A stretch of DNA of 64,000 bases from the NCBI GenBank assembly GCA_948470475.1, contig OX419339.1, positions 18,965,075 to 19,029,074 of the forward strand, given 5' to 3'. The position numbers were made by a program, and so were the translations under genes. The stretch comes from Galaxea fascicularis (Eukaryota; Cnidaria; Anthozoa; Scleractinia; Euphylliidae). Shown piece after piece: positions 38,566 through 52,934 of the stretch (position 1 is the stretch's first letter; every line of letters begins with the position of its first letter). A model generated the notes under the pieces. The model did no database searches, was not told where the DNA came from, and worked only from the letters and a program-made list of their open reading frames with translations.

Positions 38566-41500
38566 TTTTCGAAGGAGTTTCTTGAACGACGCTGGAAGAT
38601 AGAGATTTAGAGATATTGTCCTCAGTTTGCTCGAGGCGTGGTATTACTCAAGTGAAGATAAAGTAAAACGAATGCTTCACACAGGTAGCGGGCTAGGCTA
38701 TCACAAATTATGCACAAAGTTGAAAGGACTTCCTGCCGGCATAAACGCAATATAATGTATTCATGAATTTCGCCTGTGCGTGACATGCTCCTGTCAAAAG
38801 CAAACCACTCTCAGTAAAATTCAAACAAACAATCAGGAAGTTCTTTATTAATTCTGGGAAATCTTGTTTGGTTTAATTGCAGCAATGATAATCCTGTTAC
38901 TTGCTGAGAGAACGGTGGATTTAAAATTCGGATTATAAAGAAAAAAAATGTTTTCCCAAGGTTAGGGTCTGAATTCCTATCACAGCACCTGGCCATAAAT
39001 TCGGAGCTTGCGAGGGACCGGCGCATGTTTTTACAAAAAATGTCTGTTCAATATAAGTAATTTCTTTTAAGGACAACTCTCGCAGGCAACGCGACAAGCC
39101 GTAGACCACTTGGTGTTTCATTTTCGGGTAATATGGGAATGCGTACTCACAGGAAGCAGTCTCTCCCAATTTTGTTGTTGTGAACCAAACCAAGCTTTCT
39201 TTGAAACCTAGATCAAATATTGAGCTGATATATAGCGAAGCTGTCAATATTCTCCTTGGATGAAATGTCTTCCTGCTACTTCGCATGTGCAAAAAAACTT
39301 CATTTATTAGAACATTTCAAAATTAAAAATTCTGAACCTGGTCTCGACTGAAAAATTTTACGTGAATATGGAAACACCTCGCAAAAATACCTGATGATCG
39401 TTTTGCTTCAATATTGTTTCCAGCTGCTGTGTTTGAAGGATTTTAAGTGCTTTCAGAAATCCCTTCGGGTCCCGTCTAATTTAATATTCTTCTGGTCTAT
39501 CTGCTTATTTTGGCAGTAGTTTCATATGATAACGATTGTAAATTTTTCCTTTTTTTTTCCTCAGCGGCTTTGAAATAGTATATTGCTGACAGCTGATGAT
39601 AAGTAAATAGTTAGTTAGGCCTCCTTGCGCCTTATGGCGCATAAGGCCCGATAAGTGTGTGTCCCTAAATTTTTAATCATCTCAGGTTTTCTAACATTGT
39701 TCCAAATGATGTATTACGTTTTCTCTCTTCCCAGCAGCAAGCCTTGTGAAAGAATGGTATTTTGGCAATGATGAGTGTTAACCGTTGTTCTGCTCGCACC
39801 GCATGAAACTTCTCAATTTAGCCCAATGTTTCATTAGGGTAAGGGTTCAAGGACTGTATGTCTTTATTGGCAACAGTGAGCTTGAATCCAAACACGATTT
39901 CAAAAGATATAATGACTCTTCAGCGGCGGTATTAGTCAAAATAATTATTAATATATTGCTCACTTAAGGTTTTCCGAAGTTAGAGTACAAAGCTCACTAG
40001 CAAATTTTAATAATATCCAGACGCGTCTCAAATACAACCGATATTGGCAAACAAACTGGCGAAGTAACGTTCTGTGGCCTGCTAGCAGGCCAAACTTTTT
40101 TATTGGAGTATCGCGCGAGATCCTCTCGCGATCTTCGATGACTGCCGTCATCCATCAGCTCTAAAACAGGTCACGGTCTGGAGGCGGCGTAGATGATAGC
40201 CCTGTTGAAGCTCTGGATGATTTCTGATTTGATTTTCTATCTCAACAAAGGAAGAGCCGTTAGAGTTTCCTAATTTGTCGTGTAACTCAAAGTGAAACGA
40301 AATACACTCACTGATGTAATTGCACGAGGGTTGCAGCACGAGGAAAGTTGCGCTTATTTTCACGCAGACACTTGCGAAAGAAGTGTTCCGGTAAGGCGAT
40401 CCAAGAGGAATGGGAACGCTACAAATTTCCTTGTGTTCACCAGACGGAAAGTGTCCCTGCTAATATTGTTATTATTTTGGCGTTGTCCGGTTCAGGTGTC
40501 CCACAAAGTGATTTGGGACATCTTCCTCGTTTTTAGTTACGGGTAGGTCTTAAGAAGTCCTTCTGACCCTGTGAAAATGAAAATCTGAAATCCACCATAA
40601 TTAGAAAGAGTAAAGCCATGTGCAGACGCTTCTGACATTGATGGCCAGCAACAGCTGCCATTGTTGCACCATAATAACTTGAATGCCTTTCAACATGTTG
40701 AACACCATGTTGGGTGTTTCTGGCTGAAAACTAACGATTGCACTATTTAGTTATATAATCCGGCGGGGTCAGTTTTCTAAAACACGAGAGAAGTGCCAAG
40801 AAAAGCACGAGACGTAGACGACAACCTCTAGAGTGTTCTTAAAAATTCCCAAGTGCTCATATCACTCAACAATGTACGAGGGACAAGTTTTTTAATTTCT
40901 TTTATAAAATGTCCCGGAGATTTAAGCAATTAAATTTGTTGACATTTTAATTCCTTCAATTTTCCTTTTATTTTCGAAATAATGTTGAATATGGGTTGAA
41001 TCACACCTTTTTATTATTTATCTCAGTACATCTCACGATTTGCGCGCGCACACGCTTGTGGCGTGGGCTGCGTGCATTGTAAGTCAACAGTGCACGCGCG
41101 TGACGTAGGGCGCATGGCGCGTGGCGCGTGCTTTCTCGGAGATATAGCAGGGCGCGACGAAAGTGCTGTCCTATAGCCCGGGGCTAGTGGAATGACTTGT
41201 CGGGCAAGCGTTTTCTTATCGCAGCTTGCCCGACCGGCAGTACATCTCGCAGCTTGCCCGACGGCAAGCACCACCATTGGTTCCTCTGTTCTGATGATGA
41301 TAGATTGAGCTTTTATACCAAAAAATGTATAGCAGAAAGCTCCTGAGGGAAAAGGACAACGTTATGAGGCCAAATTATCGTAGCGCTAGCATGACAATGT
41401 CTTGCGCCGCATTTTAGTTGCGTCCGTAATTAACGTCATGACTTTTTCTGTCTACATAAGCGATCGAAATACATTTTTTGAAATGACAATATTTATCGAC

Positions 41501-43113
41501 TGACAGCGTGCAGTGCGAGACAATCAGTCTAATTAAATTCCAGCCAAGTCACGGATTTTCTCGGAATTTTAGGTGCGTTTCGTTGGGAAAATCCAAATCC
41601 GGATTCTTGTTTCTATTTTAAGGCTGCCAATTCATTATTAAAACAAAAAAGGGCCACTTCGGGTAAAATTAAATAAACAAGAAAAAACTCGCTTGAAGAA
41701 AGGCTAGCAGACCTGGTGTCGTTATCGTTATCGAGTTGCGTGTTTGGTTTTATTATTTATCGGATGCTATCGGCGCCAGGTCTGGAAGAGTTTGTCAGCT
41801 TGACGAGCTTTGAAGAGGATTTACTCCATCGAATGTCGACAGACTTCAGATTACAGTCTGTGGTAGTTTAATTGACCGATCGCAACGTTCATGACATTCA
41901 CAAAAATAACTATGGGTAAATGGGTAAATGCTACAGTACTTTGAATTTTTGAAGAATAATTGTTTAAATGACCATTTGAGCCGAAATATTATTATATCTG
42001 TATTTCATGAGCGGAAAAAGATAACGTAACAACTGTACAACACAAAATTATGATCATGGGAACGACCCAATGCAGGAGCTTATCAAGGAGAGCCTCTATC
42101 TCCACTAATTCCTTGAGTCAACCCTTCCCCGAGTAGATTTATTTTAAGAACGGCTTTTTTCCACGAAAAGTATCATATTTCTGTTGAGTAAACCGCGAAA
42201 CGGAAAAAACAAATGGCGGACGACGGCTGAAACCATCCAGGGGCCCGTCCATTGACTGTTTCTCCTTTAACCGTGTATCGTTTTCCGGATTTTACAACCG
42301 TAGGGGGCTGGGTACCATAAATGAAAGTTAATGAACAACCAGAATGAGCATGAGGTGATGGAATAAGTTTTCGCAAGTTCTCGCAAGCTAGTGAACTCAG
42401 TATTAATGGTTCTGATCGTGTGGGTAAAACAATGACTGTCATAGCTCTTTTTTGATTGGCTCTTCGAATTGAAGGCGTGTGAAACTTCCCTTGGGCGGCG
42501 TTCTATTGATAGATCTACTTGGGAAACGCTTGACTCCAAGGCCAAGTGTGGGAGATTGAGGCTCCCCTTGATGGGCTCCTGCCCAGTGGAAAACAAAAAT
42601 TTCACTTAGAATGATACTAAAAAACCGCCGCCCAGTTGGCTCAGCTGGCTTCAAATCCTGGTCGATCATTAAAAACGTGAAATAACTGGTAAGACAATGT
42701 CGGCTCATGCCAAACATCTGCTTCAGTACAGATGATCTCGTCATTGTGTGGTGACGTTATTTAAGCTGTTGGCTTTGTCTCCTTCCCCTCTATAAGTAAA
42801 ACTAGAGAGGCACGAGAAGTGACTGAAGAGTAAAGGACGTAGTTCCCAGTACTGCGGTCTTCCCTCACTAATACGCGGAAGAGTATGTTAAAATACAGCG
42901 GCCTTTACTAAGACGAAGAGGCAAACGTTCGACTCGGCCATAAAAGATGAAGCTAGGCCTGGATACACCCCTTAAGTTTTGAAAGACTCAAACTGAAACT
43001 GGTTTAAGGTATGTCAAAGATTTTAGACCGCCATAAATAAGTGCTTTGGTTGCCAATGGCCAGTGTCAAAAGGAGTTATAACATGGCAATTGATAACTCT
43101 TTTCTGCAGTTAG

Positions 43114-43144
<31 letters not shown>

Positions 43145-44004
43145 GTACTAACCACTTGCCTTTCGGTTAATTTGTTTTGCTGCTCTTTCAAGGAAAAACA
43201 CTAATGTTCTAGAAACATTTCGTCGACGAGAAAAGATCTTAAAGAAAGAACAGTGAGGCTATGGATGACTCATTTCACTTTATTCAGCCTTCTATCAGCA
43301 CAGAGCCTACACTGACCTTGTTGTACACCTAAAAGGTTTCCATGGTCTTGCTTTACAATCAGTAGAAGATGATCGACGCATTTATTCTAAGCATAAGAGA
43401 TAACATAAAATAAAAATACTCAAGCAAAAAAATTGAAGAGGTGGCAAACCTGCTCACAGTAAACCTGTTTACCAATGAAGCCCATGAAAGGTTTACAGTG
43501 AGCAAGATCACACAACACTATAAAATTAGTTGAAAATACATTACCGGTAAGTAACAGTTACAATATTCTACCGCTAAAATTAATCTCAGTCGCAGCACGT
43601 AGTCACTTAAAAAAACTTATTCACATACGATCTTTCACAGAAGAAGTTCTAACTTGTCTCAGCTTCGGCAACCGAATGGAAATAACTGCAGTTTGACAAA
43701 AAGACTTCTGAGAAGTTGTATGAACGACAGCTTTATCTTCTGTTTGGTCAGATACATATATTGGTCGAGGTCCCGGCTAAATTAATCAACTATCTGTATT
43801 GAAAAACAATGTCCTTTTGCATAAACAGCATTACATGATCTAGCTACGCCTTTGAGGAATACTCTAGAGGAAAGCCGCATGCAACAATAACTGTAGGCGT
43901 CTCACCAGTATTCGCTTTTTTTCTTGCGGATAAAATCTTACCAGAGGCGTAGCAAGATAAACTAATAATTATTTTACAAGCGCGATGTTCATTCAGTTTC
44001 ACAG
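38566..44004. other. Host 5' UTR/intergenic region
   Basis: Upstream of the EF-hand gene's start and downstream of the acidic/basic gene. I find no exon with convincing splice context. A GC-rich patch at 41030-41280 contains repeated gcttgcccgac words that can fold, and an (AT)n run lies at 43108-43141. Confidence 0.5.
43108..43141. repeat. (TA)n microsatellite
   Basis: Uninterrupted alternating T/A of about 30 bases. Confidence 0.95.
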
Positions 44005-47000
44005 TTAATGCCATCGTCGATGGCGACGAAACCTTCGAATACCGTAGCGTCTGAAACGACGATTGAAGAGCTTGCCGCCATGTCTGCGACGACGAAAACG
44101 GCGGTGAAAACGTTTCCCACGTCGAATAATGCGTTTTCCACGACGAATGATACGTTTTCCCCGACGAACAATGCCTTTTCCCTTACGAATGATGTGTTTT
44201 CCAAAACGAACATGTCGGCGACGACCAAGAAACTTTCCGTGTCGAATAATACGTTTTCCGTGACGAATCAATTTCTTGCCACGACGAACGATATGTTTCC
44301 CACGACGAGTGATGCGTTTTCCTCGACGAATAGCACGCCGCTTTCCGCCCCAAACAACACGACAAACGACGCGACCGAACTGTCGGAAACAAATTCGGAA
44401 CGGGTCTGATGAACTTTGAAGTGACGACTGATTAACACCATGTTGTTCTTCATCATCGTCTTCGTCATTATCTCCAACGTCCTCCTCGTCATTAGCTGAG
44501 GTAACCATGTTCACCTCTGATAGACTGCAATTTAAGACAGAGCATTATCATAAAGTGGAACATATATGCCTATTCTAAGCAAGTAAAGTGACTCAACTGA
44601 CCAGTCTGACTACTGGGGTCATACCGTTAGAAGCCTCGAGAAAGGCATTGCCATGTCCTCTTCATTTAAACTAAATTGCAGTTGCCTTTTATTTTTCCTC
44701 CTCTGTTTTGCGGCCTTGCTTACTGAGTTGTAGTTGCTTTAGTTATCATGATTATGTCCATGAAAATCAATCGCTTAATTAAGTTCCATTTTCTGAAACA
44801 ACTGCAAAAACTGGAACAAAACTATTCATGTCTGTAAATGGCTTAGCACTGAAATAATAACGTAGACGAGTCTGTGTGGTTGCTACTCATCTCGCGATAA
44901 CTGCTACTGAGAAACAGCATCTGTGAGGCATGGCGTCTTTCACTTTGCACAAAATACCTTTTCTCGTCATAGGCATCATCATTTCCATCATCATCAGTAT
45001 TATCATTCCCAACAACGTCATTTTCGTCAGTTTCTCCCTTCTCTCCATCGATTTCACCATCATCAGACTCATCTTCTGATTCACTACAGAAAATAAAGGG
45101 AACTAAATTATTCCTCTGGCAGAGTCTCCATTTATGCCTTCCTTCCAATATTCAACCTCTCTATAACAAGGCATTGCTTTTGGAAGTCAAGTCAAGCTTT
45201 TTGTACACCTTTTAAATTCAGGCTGCTATTTACAAAAGAACAGAAAAAAAGAGAAGGAGCTTTTGCAAGTATTATGACTCGGAAATTCATGCTACAGTAT
45301 TTGTTAATTTTGCACAATGGGCAAAGGAGCACAAGCCTTCGAGCTGGCCTCCTGTAATGTTTAAATAAACAGTGGATTCAAGATATTGAATAAAATCAGT
45401 ATCTTAGGACTCGAGTAAGGACCGCAGACTTGCTTTCTTATTTTTACATCATTTATACGTTCTTGACGTCTATTTTTGTATGACTTTTCGCTCGATTTGT
45501 GGCTCGCTCCTTTCCTTTGGACATTTGGATGTGAAAATATCCGATCTATTGCGTTTCAGGCCCGTAGCTGGGCTTTTGAACGGGGAGGTGTGTCAGACCG
45601 CCATAGGCGGACCGCTCCATCCAGTGCCTTCGACTCGAATTGGTAGGGGTGTCTCTCTTCAGAGCCACACAAAACGATTCTTTTCAGAGCGACAACATAA
45701 GGAGACGTCTTAACTAGTGACGGAATTGTTACACAGCGTTTCAGTCCAAACTACAATTTAAGCTTTGGTTTATTAGTGACTTTTCATAGGATGGACCATT
45801 TGATTGAAGCTTCATTTTTAACCTAAGCTAGCCAAAATTTCAGGCCGCACCCCGTCCCTTCGGGTCTGCATTTGTACCTTTGGTTTGAAAGTATACTAAA
45901 TGCAATCTACAAGTTTCGATTTCATATTTGAGATCTCGACAGAATTGAACATTGAGATCTGTGAAAATACGTCACGCTGCCTTGGATAGCGATGTAGTAG
46001 TGATAAGCACTTGTAATAATCTTTCTTTTGATTCGTACATTACCTTTCATCCTCATTAACATCATCATCGTCATCATCACTGTCTTCCTCTTCTCCATCG
46101 ATTTCATCACCGTCAAAACCATCCTCAGATTCTCTAGAGGGAAATAAAGGGAAACTAATTAGGTCTGAGCAGTTTCGGTTTTTCACTGATGAATTTTTAT
46201 CTTACTGGTATTAGCGCAGTTCCTAACAGTACAAGTCATTTACATTTTATGGAGGCTTTACATGTTCTATCAAAACAGTAATTAAGGTCGCGTTCCAAAT
46301 TAGCGCCACGCTTTGAGCACCAGTTGAATTGAAATAAGCATGGTGGGAGCCAAATCGAATCGCAATGCCACATTTCTATGCACCCTACTTATTCATGTAA
46401 AGACCAACGAATCCGATAACTACTACAGTATGATGAACGAATCTCCCTCGAAATATGTCAGTTACGTACAATGCACTTTCTTCTTCGTAATTCACCATTT
46501 TCATTTACTAGGACCTTGATGGTAATGGATAAAACCTTGCTAAAACATACCTAAATCCTTATAGTTGGGTGCGTTCTTTATTCTATGTCTGAGACAGCTG
46601 GGGTATGGTAGGATGGTCTGACCGGTGTTGAAAAAGCCAAACTTCACTTTTTAGTTAAGGAACATTTTAATGCCATGTTCTGTTTAAATTGGTTAATATC
46701 CAATACCTTTCCTCTGTATCATCATTGTCCGTATCATTGTTTTCAGTTTCATCTTCGTCGTTGGCACTCTCTTCATTAAACTCATCTTCTTTCGATTCCT
46801 CATCTTCTGTGTCAAGGTAAGCTGGATCGCTGAAAAGAGATAGAAAACAGAGATACGAGCCATTGCGATACTATGCTTTACGATACAACGAAACAAGCCG
46901 AGACAACATACAATAATGATCTTTCTGGCTTGTTAATGTTGGTGTTTTAGTCTCTCACTTCAATGTTTTCCTTTGCCTTGAATTTCTTGGATTTCTCAGT

Positions 47001-47947
47001 TCGCTCTCAAAGAAATCCAGTAATTCATAATCAGTCAATCTTATACACATGAAATTGTACAGTAACCCAGCCTGCTTTGCGGTGAATTGTAACCGAATAG
47101 GGACATAATGGAATGAATTGAGACGCAGACAAAAATAAAATCGAAAGGACTGTTTTAACGGACTCATGCATCATTTTGTCCTGACAAATCATGGATCGCA
47201 CAACACGTACAGCTGACTGGCCAAATAACTTAGTGAACAACAATAAAATTAAATACCGACAAAATAAGATGTGGTTTTAGCAATGAACTTGATCAAATTT
47301 ATTCCCGGTCCCTTCACGAACTCTATTCAATGTAAACACTCGCTTTAAATCGACCCTCCGCTGTTCTCAAGAAAACTCTAACCCTAACACCGAAAAATCG
47401 TCGTTCAGGGAACTCTCCAAGAAGAATAAAAACACATAACCTTTGCCACTGGCTCTTTGTACTTGGTGTTAATTTTAACTAAAGATGACAAAAGAACTGT
47501 CGAAACACGTCTTGTGTCTCTTCTTAAAATTGTAACATAACCCCTTACAGTGTTAACACTGATGGTAAGTCATAGCTGGCTCAGCACAAAAGAGGTTTGA
47601 ACTGGTTCCGCATTACGGCCACATCGCACATTAGCCATTGCTTTGATTGCTTCCCCCTCTTTCGCAGAGTTCGTAAAGGTGGTAGTAATGTATATATAAA
47701 GAAGAGCTATTAAGACAACCTAGATTTGGATCACTGCAGTGGTTGAGGCTACATTCAATAAAGTTGCATTTATTTTAAAGAAAAGTCTTTGAACTTTAGC
47801 ATACCTGTCTGCAGAGTTAGAATCAAATTCATCTGCTACATCGCTCAGCCTATCATTTTCTGTTTCTATATCTTGTTGGTCCACTGGAACTGCAATACCT
47901 GTAGCCACCGCAGAGGCAACTACAACAAGGAGAAGGAAGGTCTTCAT
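44005..47947 (-). CDS. Secreted precursor with acidic middle and cationic RxGK-repeat tail
   Basis: Five exons on the minus strand: 47805-47947, 46707-46829, 46044-46133, 44958-45083 and 44005-44524. All four introns are phase 2, and joining them gives 333 aa. Residues 1-20 are a signal peptide (MKTFLLLVVVASAVATGIA). Exons 2-4 are almost pure Asp/Glu with Asn, Ser and Gly. Exon 5 stays acidic to about residue 195, then switches to a two-cysteine stretch (RICFRQFGRVVCRVVWGGKRR) and about ten copies of a six-residue (I/V)xRxGK repeat, ending RRFRRHRRW. Charge-balanced precursors of this kind are typical of cationic antimicrobial peptides; acidic secreted proteins also act in coral mineralisation. 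GKR sites could allow proteolysis and amidation. I know no named family for it. Confidence 0.8.
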
Positions 47948-49576
47948 TGTGCAGCCTTGGGCCTGTTCGTACTAACTAAAGGAAGCTACTGATTTTCGCT
48001 TCTTTTAAACTTTTACATCGTGATATGTATTGGAAGTTTTAAAATGTTACCAGGCAGAAATAGTTCTTTTCACAGCTATGACGCACAAGTTGGTGTTTTT
48101 GGTTTAAGGGAAAGGTTAAATATTCTATGCACTTATTCGTTTCAGCAAGCTCTTTCACCTCTAAAGGAACGACCTCATTAAGCCATTCCTGTTTTTGCTT
48201 TCTTTAATTAGTTAATGCCATCTTTTTGCTTATGATGCTTTTGAGATAGCTGTTTTCAAAGTTTTTAAAGCTTAATTTGCTAACACCTCCGGAAAAATCG
48301 CAATGTTCAACTTTATGTTGTGTTTCAGTTGTCTGACTCAATTACACGATAATTTATATTTGATTCTATTGAAAAGTTGATAGGCTGCATACTACTGTAT
48401 CTTCTACTCCAAAAATATCACTGCCGAATAACCCTTGTACAAGTCACTCATTTGTAAGAGACCAAGATGCTGACAGCGGCATTCGAAAATAACTCTTGGT
48501 CGATATATGGCGGCCATTATATCCCGGGCTAAAAATATTTGCTATGAATTTGTTTTGTAAGGTTTAGATGACCTTGCGTCCATTACAAACAGGATCTTTC
48601 TACCTCTTGCTTCATTCAATAGAAACTTTCAATTCAGGTGTAATACACTACTTGTTTTTTTAAGCTCTCCTGTTCTCGAGGGGCGCTTTGTTTCTTTTTA
48701 AACCGTGTATTAGATCGGCGGCATTTGTGTCACAGTGTGTATTGAGCGCTTTTAGTGATTTGCGTACCTGTACGAGATTGAGTACGAATAGAAACTTTTA
48801 AAATCTTGTTTGCGAGCATTAGTGATCACAAGTGACATCACTCTTGTTTCTACAATCTCCCTTAATGTACCGGTAAATTAAACAAGAAAGAAGAGTGAAG
48901 GTTCAGGGCGGGAGGCTACTAGTTTTATAGATTCGTACTCTTCCGGTGATTCCCGTACCCGTACTCGATCTCGTAGTCGTACTCATATCCCTGTGAAGGC
49001 TCCTCATTTCCCCCTAGGTATGCGACTAATCTCTGCGGTAAAATTTGCTGATTTGTTTAGTTAAGTTGACTTTACTTTACACCCAATCAACAGTCAAAGA
49101 CAGTATCATCGGAGTATCATGCATATGGTGTATCATGCATGTTTGGTTATTCTACTACATGTTGATTTGACCTGCCGGAAAAGTGAAATTCACTTAACGT
49201 CTGCATCACTGCTATTTAAATTAGTAAATACGAATCTACAAAGAATATTTCAGATAGGGTAATGTTCCTCAGGCTTATTTGTTTTCCTCTTTAGTATTTG
49301 GTGTAGAAGAGCAGCTCAGCTGGGACCTTTCTTCAAATAATGAACCAGCTCAAAGCGAAAGCATGTGCTTTGTCATAGTCGTTCAAAGAATAAGTAGTTC
49401 AGCGCTCGTTAGCATAGAGACATGATATTGTTGTGAAGGTGAACTTGATTTGATATTACACTATTATTACCTGTAATGAGAATAATGACTCTCTAATGAC
49501 TTATGACGGTTATAACAATATGGGCTATATCGATTTACGCGATACCTCTTGCAGAGATAAGAAATACCGCCAAGAT

Positions 49577-50193
49577 GAGGGTCTCAACAGGGTAGTGACT
49601 TATACGGTTAACGGCTAAAATTTTGGCTATTTTACGGCTAACGGTAATTTTTTTCCCATTACGGTTAACAGAAAAGTTAAAAAATAATCCTTAAGTTTGT
49701 TTCTTTTTTCAAACTGCATATATCAAGTGTTAGAACCATCTTGGAATTAATTAATACTAATTATATATTGAATACGGCATACCGTTGAGGTATTCCTCTT
49801 ATAGTTTTATGCGTATTATCCCATGTTCGATAGATACTACCAACACCTTTCAATATGGCCATTATTCAACTCCCACACGTGCGCACTCAATGAAGAAATT
49901 AGAGAAGATCTAAAAATATAGCTGAAACAAAAGTTGTCAACGCGATTATCCCCTACAAAAAGCATACATGCCACTCCCGGGTGGAAAGAGGCCTGAGCCA
50001 ACTATCAACTATGACGAGAATGTGCTGCAACTGTAGCCACGCGAGAACCGGTCTCAGATCGTCTTAAGTTATTGTAAGTTTTTTATGCTTCACTTTTTTT
50101 TTTCGACTAACGGCTAATTTTTTTTTAATCTTTACGCGTAACGACTAGATGTTTCGCCGTTTTACGGCTATCAGTCAACCTCATTGAGACCCT
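49577..50193. repeat. MITE with gagggtctcaa termini and ttacggctaacgg words
   Basis: gagggtctcaa at the left and ttgagaccctc at the right are inverted ends; subterminal tacggttaacgg/ttacggcta words recur inside. Confidence 0.65.
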
Positions 50194-50334
50194 CCAAGGT
50201 ATATCATGGCCGGCATTGCTCAGATTCAATGGCTTGTTGTGGCTCGGTTGCGATGTCTTTTCATGGTGTGGAGGGTCCAAGCTGATGTGAAAAGAACTTC
50301 CTTATCGTCTTAAGTTTATTAAATAAATATAGAA

Positions 50335-50490
50335 TACTTCATGGAAAGTGCGCGCGTACGGTGTTTACACACGAGTTGTGGGTATCAGAAATCGAACAAG
50401 TGAGTGAAGCGAACGAGTGAGATTTCTGATACAAAACAACGAGTGTGTAAACACCGTACAAAGCACTTTCTATGAAGTATTCTATATTTA
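50335..50490. repeat. Foldback MITE
   Basis: aaatatagaatacttcatg-aaagtg...gtgtttacac is repeated in inverted form ending ...catagaaag... as tatgaagtattctatattt; arms about 60 bp with few mismatches. Confidence 0.8.
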
Positions 50491-52009
50491 AACGTTTTAA
50501 AAATTAAATAACAACGTTATATTTTTACTTAAAGGTTGTTTATCATTATAGGAAATGTTCTAAAAGCATACAAACTTGCTACTCTAATAAACTCGGGCGT
50601 CTCGTTTGCTAAGAGGCCCTTGGTATAATTGAGCTCTTCTTTGAGACTTTTGAGTACTTTTCAAGGAAATTCATGTAAAGTGGAAGGTACCGCAGGAGCC
50701 AATGCGGGTTTTGAAAAGCATTGCATTCGTTTACTTCTGTACATTTTGTGCATTTCCGTTTTGGCTAGCAAACTTGTTAGGACTGTGCTTCCTTCTAGGA
50801 ATGCATCATTCTCTTTCGCAGTTTGCAACAATGAAAAAAAGAAAACAGGACTCGGGAATTGAGGAGTATCGTAACCAAGAAAAATGTGTGCGTCTATGCA
50901 GTGAGCTTTTAAAGCTCATGACATGTAAATTATAATTTACCAGAGGGAACCAAGCTTCAATTTACATAAAATAAGAATGCAATACCAAGTCCCATATTTT
51001 TAGTTGTTTTTAATTCATTTCTTTCTAAATTATCTCTGAAAAATGTGCGGTTACCGCAAAATTTCTTTTTTCATTGCTATTCCTCTCTCCCCTTACTATT
51101 AACAGGAAGTCCGTAATTATCATGATATTGTCAATGGTTTCATCCATTTAAGTACTAATATCATAACTCTTGACGCAGTGTCAGGTTTGAGAACGGGTGT
51201 TGTTTACGTCATTATCAGTCACATATCGTCGCCACTCACTTAATATCTCTTATCGCTAATATGTTAGACAAGAGCGTGATGACGACAAAAGTAGCGAACT
51301 CCTTCACGTCACTGAAAGATCACAAACTCCCCACACTCAGTTTTCCATTTCGCTCGTCCGCAGAGGACGAATACCCAGATATATGTGCACTGGTTTTCTT
51401 TAGTATACTTGGTCTAAAGACTTCTCCGGCCCTGTGGATGTTGTGCTCATCGACCTCATTATGGAACCTGCCTTTGGCAATATTCTTGTTTTTGTTACGC
51501 TCATTTGAAAAGTGCACTGAAGCAAAATTTAGAAGCAAGGCATGATGTTGCGTTTCAGTTTCTTGATAAGCAATATCTTCGGTTCTCGTGAATATGAATG
51601 TAAGTAAACCATTGAAGAATATCATCACAGCTGTGATGATCACTCATATCTTCATTCTCAATCTTCCAGTCGGTGTCTTCTATTCTTTTCATAAATTGAC
51701 AACAGTTATCAAAGGAATTATCCCCATAATTTTATTCCCCTCCCCCCACCCTTATCTGGAGTCAGGACGTTTTTCTATTTTATCTGAAGCCGGAGGCATG
51801 AAAACGGAAACCACTTTACTCCTGTTGCAAGCAGGTATATACTGAGTATAGGGTCAGTTCACATGAATTTGGCGAGGGGATATTTTTTTTACCAGCTTTC
51901 ATAACGTGGTTTGCGTGGCTAACCCCCAAAACACAAATACGAAGAACGTCACCTCAAAAAATCTATAAAACGTTTGAAAGTAAAGGAAAACGGCACGAAC
52001 ACATGATAT

Positions 52010-52525
52010 CCCTCATGGGTCCTCACGCATATCCGTTGTTTGTTTGGGACGGCTTGTCGCGACATCTGAGTGATAAACTTCAAAAACTGCAAAATCGTGC
52101 TGCCAGAGTGACAAAATCAACCTATGACATCAACTCTGTATTTCCTCTTAATTCCCTTGGTTGGGACAACTTATCAGATAGAAGGGCAAAACAAAAGGCA
52201 GGCTTAATGTCGTCCCAACTTATCTCTGCAATATCTTTAAACCGAATTATGATCTTCGCGATGCCAAGGGAAAACTATCCTTTCCGAAATCTAGAACTGA
52301 CTACTTGAAACGTAGCTTTAGTTACAGTGGCGCTCTTTTATGGAACAATCTTCATGAAGGACTGTGTACAGCAAATTGCTTTGGTCTCTTTAAGAGGAAA
52401 ATTCACAGACTGTTTTGTGAATAGTACTCCCACACGGCAAATATGTAAACCAGTTGTAGGATATTTTTATATGCTATGTAAAACTGATATTTTAACCGTG
52501 TTTAAATAAAGTTCTTGTTGTTGTT
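52010..52525 (+). mobile_element. 5'-truncated non-LTR retrotransposon (CR1/Jockey-type) 3' end
   Basis: The reading frame, with one or two frameshifts, carries a LINE reverse-transcriptase tail: VWDGLSRHLSDKLQKLQNRAARV, then NSVFPLNSLGWDNLSDRRAKQ and a later SYSGALLWNNLHEGL in another frame. It ends with aataaagttcttgttgttgttgg. A different lineage from the copy at 29048. Confidence 0.8.
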
Positions 52526-52870
52526 GGTTGAACATAACTTCAACTACAAATACACCTTTAAAAAGATATGTGATGGTGGAGAATGTATATCACGATAAGA
52601 GAAATGTATGGGAATACTCTATGAGGGCATCTATATGACGTGTTCACATAGGCTTCAAGTCAGAAATGGCATAGTAATTTTCCGAGTAAAACATAAGGGA
52701 AGTCCTTTAAAGATAAGTTTTTTTTTACTTTGAGAGCTCAAATATGAGTCTGCGAGTTGACTTACAATTAGTAATTTTGTCAATTGCTAGGCTGTGGGGA
52801 CTGTGGATACTCTCTAATTTTGGCGATGGCTATTGTGGGGCGGGTGAAATACACTTGCGCGCGATATTGA

Positions 52871-52934
52871 GAGGAGGCGCGACGAGAGGGGAGCGCCAAA
52901 AGTCTAGGCGCTCCCCTCACGTCGCGTCTCCTCG
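52871..52934. repeat. GC-rich hairpin
   Basis: gaggaggcgcgacgagaggggagcgcc pairs with ggcgctcccctcacgtcgcgtctcctc across a 9-nt loop; a foldback element. Confidence 0.8.

Noticed and set aside
41023..41277. 84-aa ORF in the GC-rich patch
   Set aside because: Opens only because the patch is GC-rich and repeats gcttgcccgac; no motif.
42640..42670. tRNA-like A and B box words (tggctcagctgg, ttcaaatcc)
   Set aside because: The two boxes are adjacent, with no cloverleaf possible; at most a scrap of a tRNA-derived SINE.
42173..42744. Overlapping minus-strand ORFs in intergenic DNA
   Set aside because: No recognisable family, no splice sites in matching phase.
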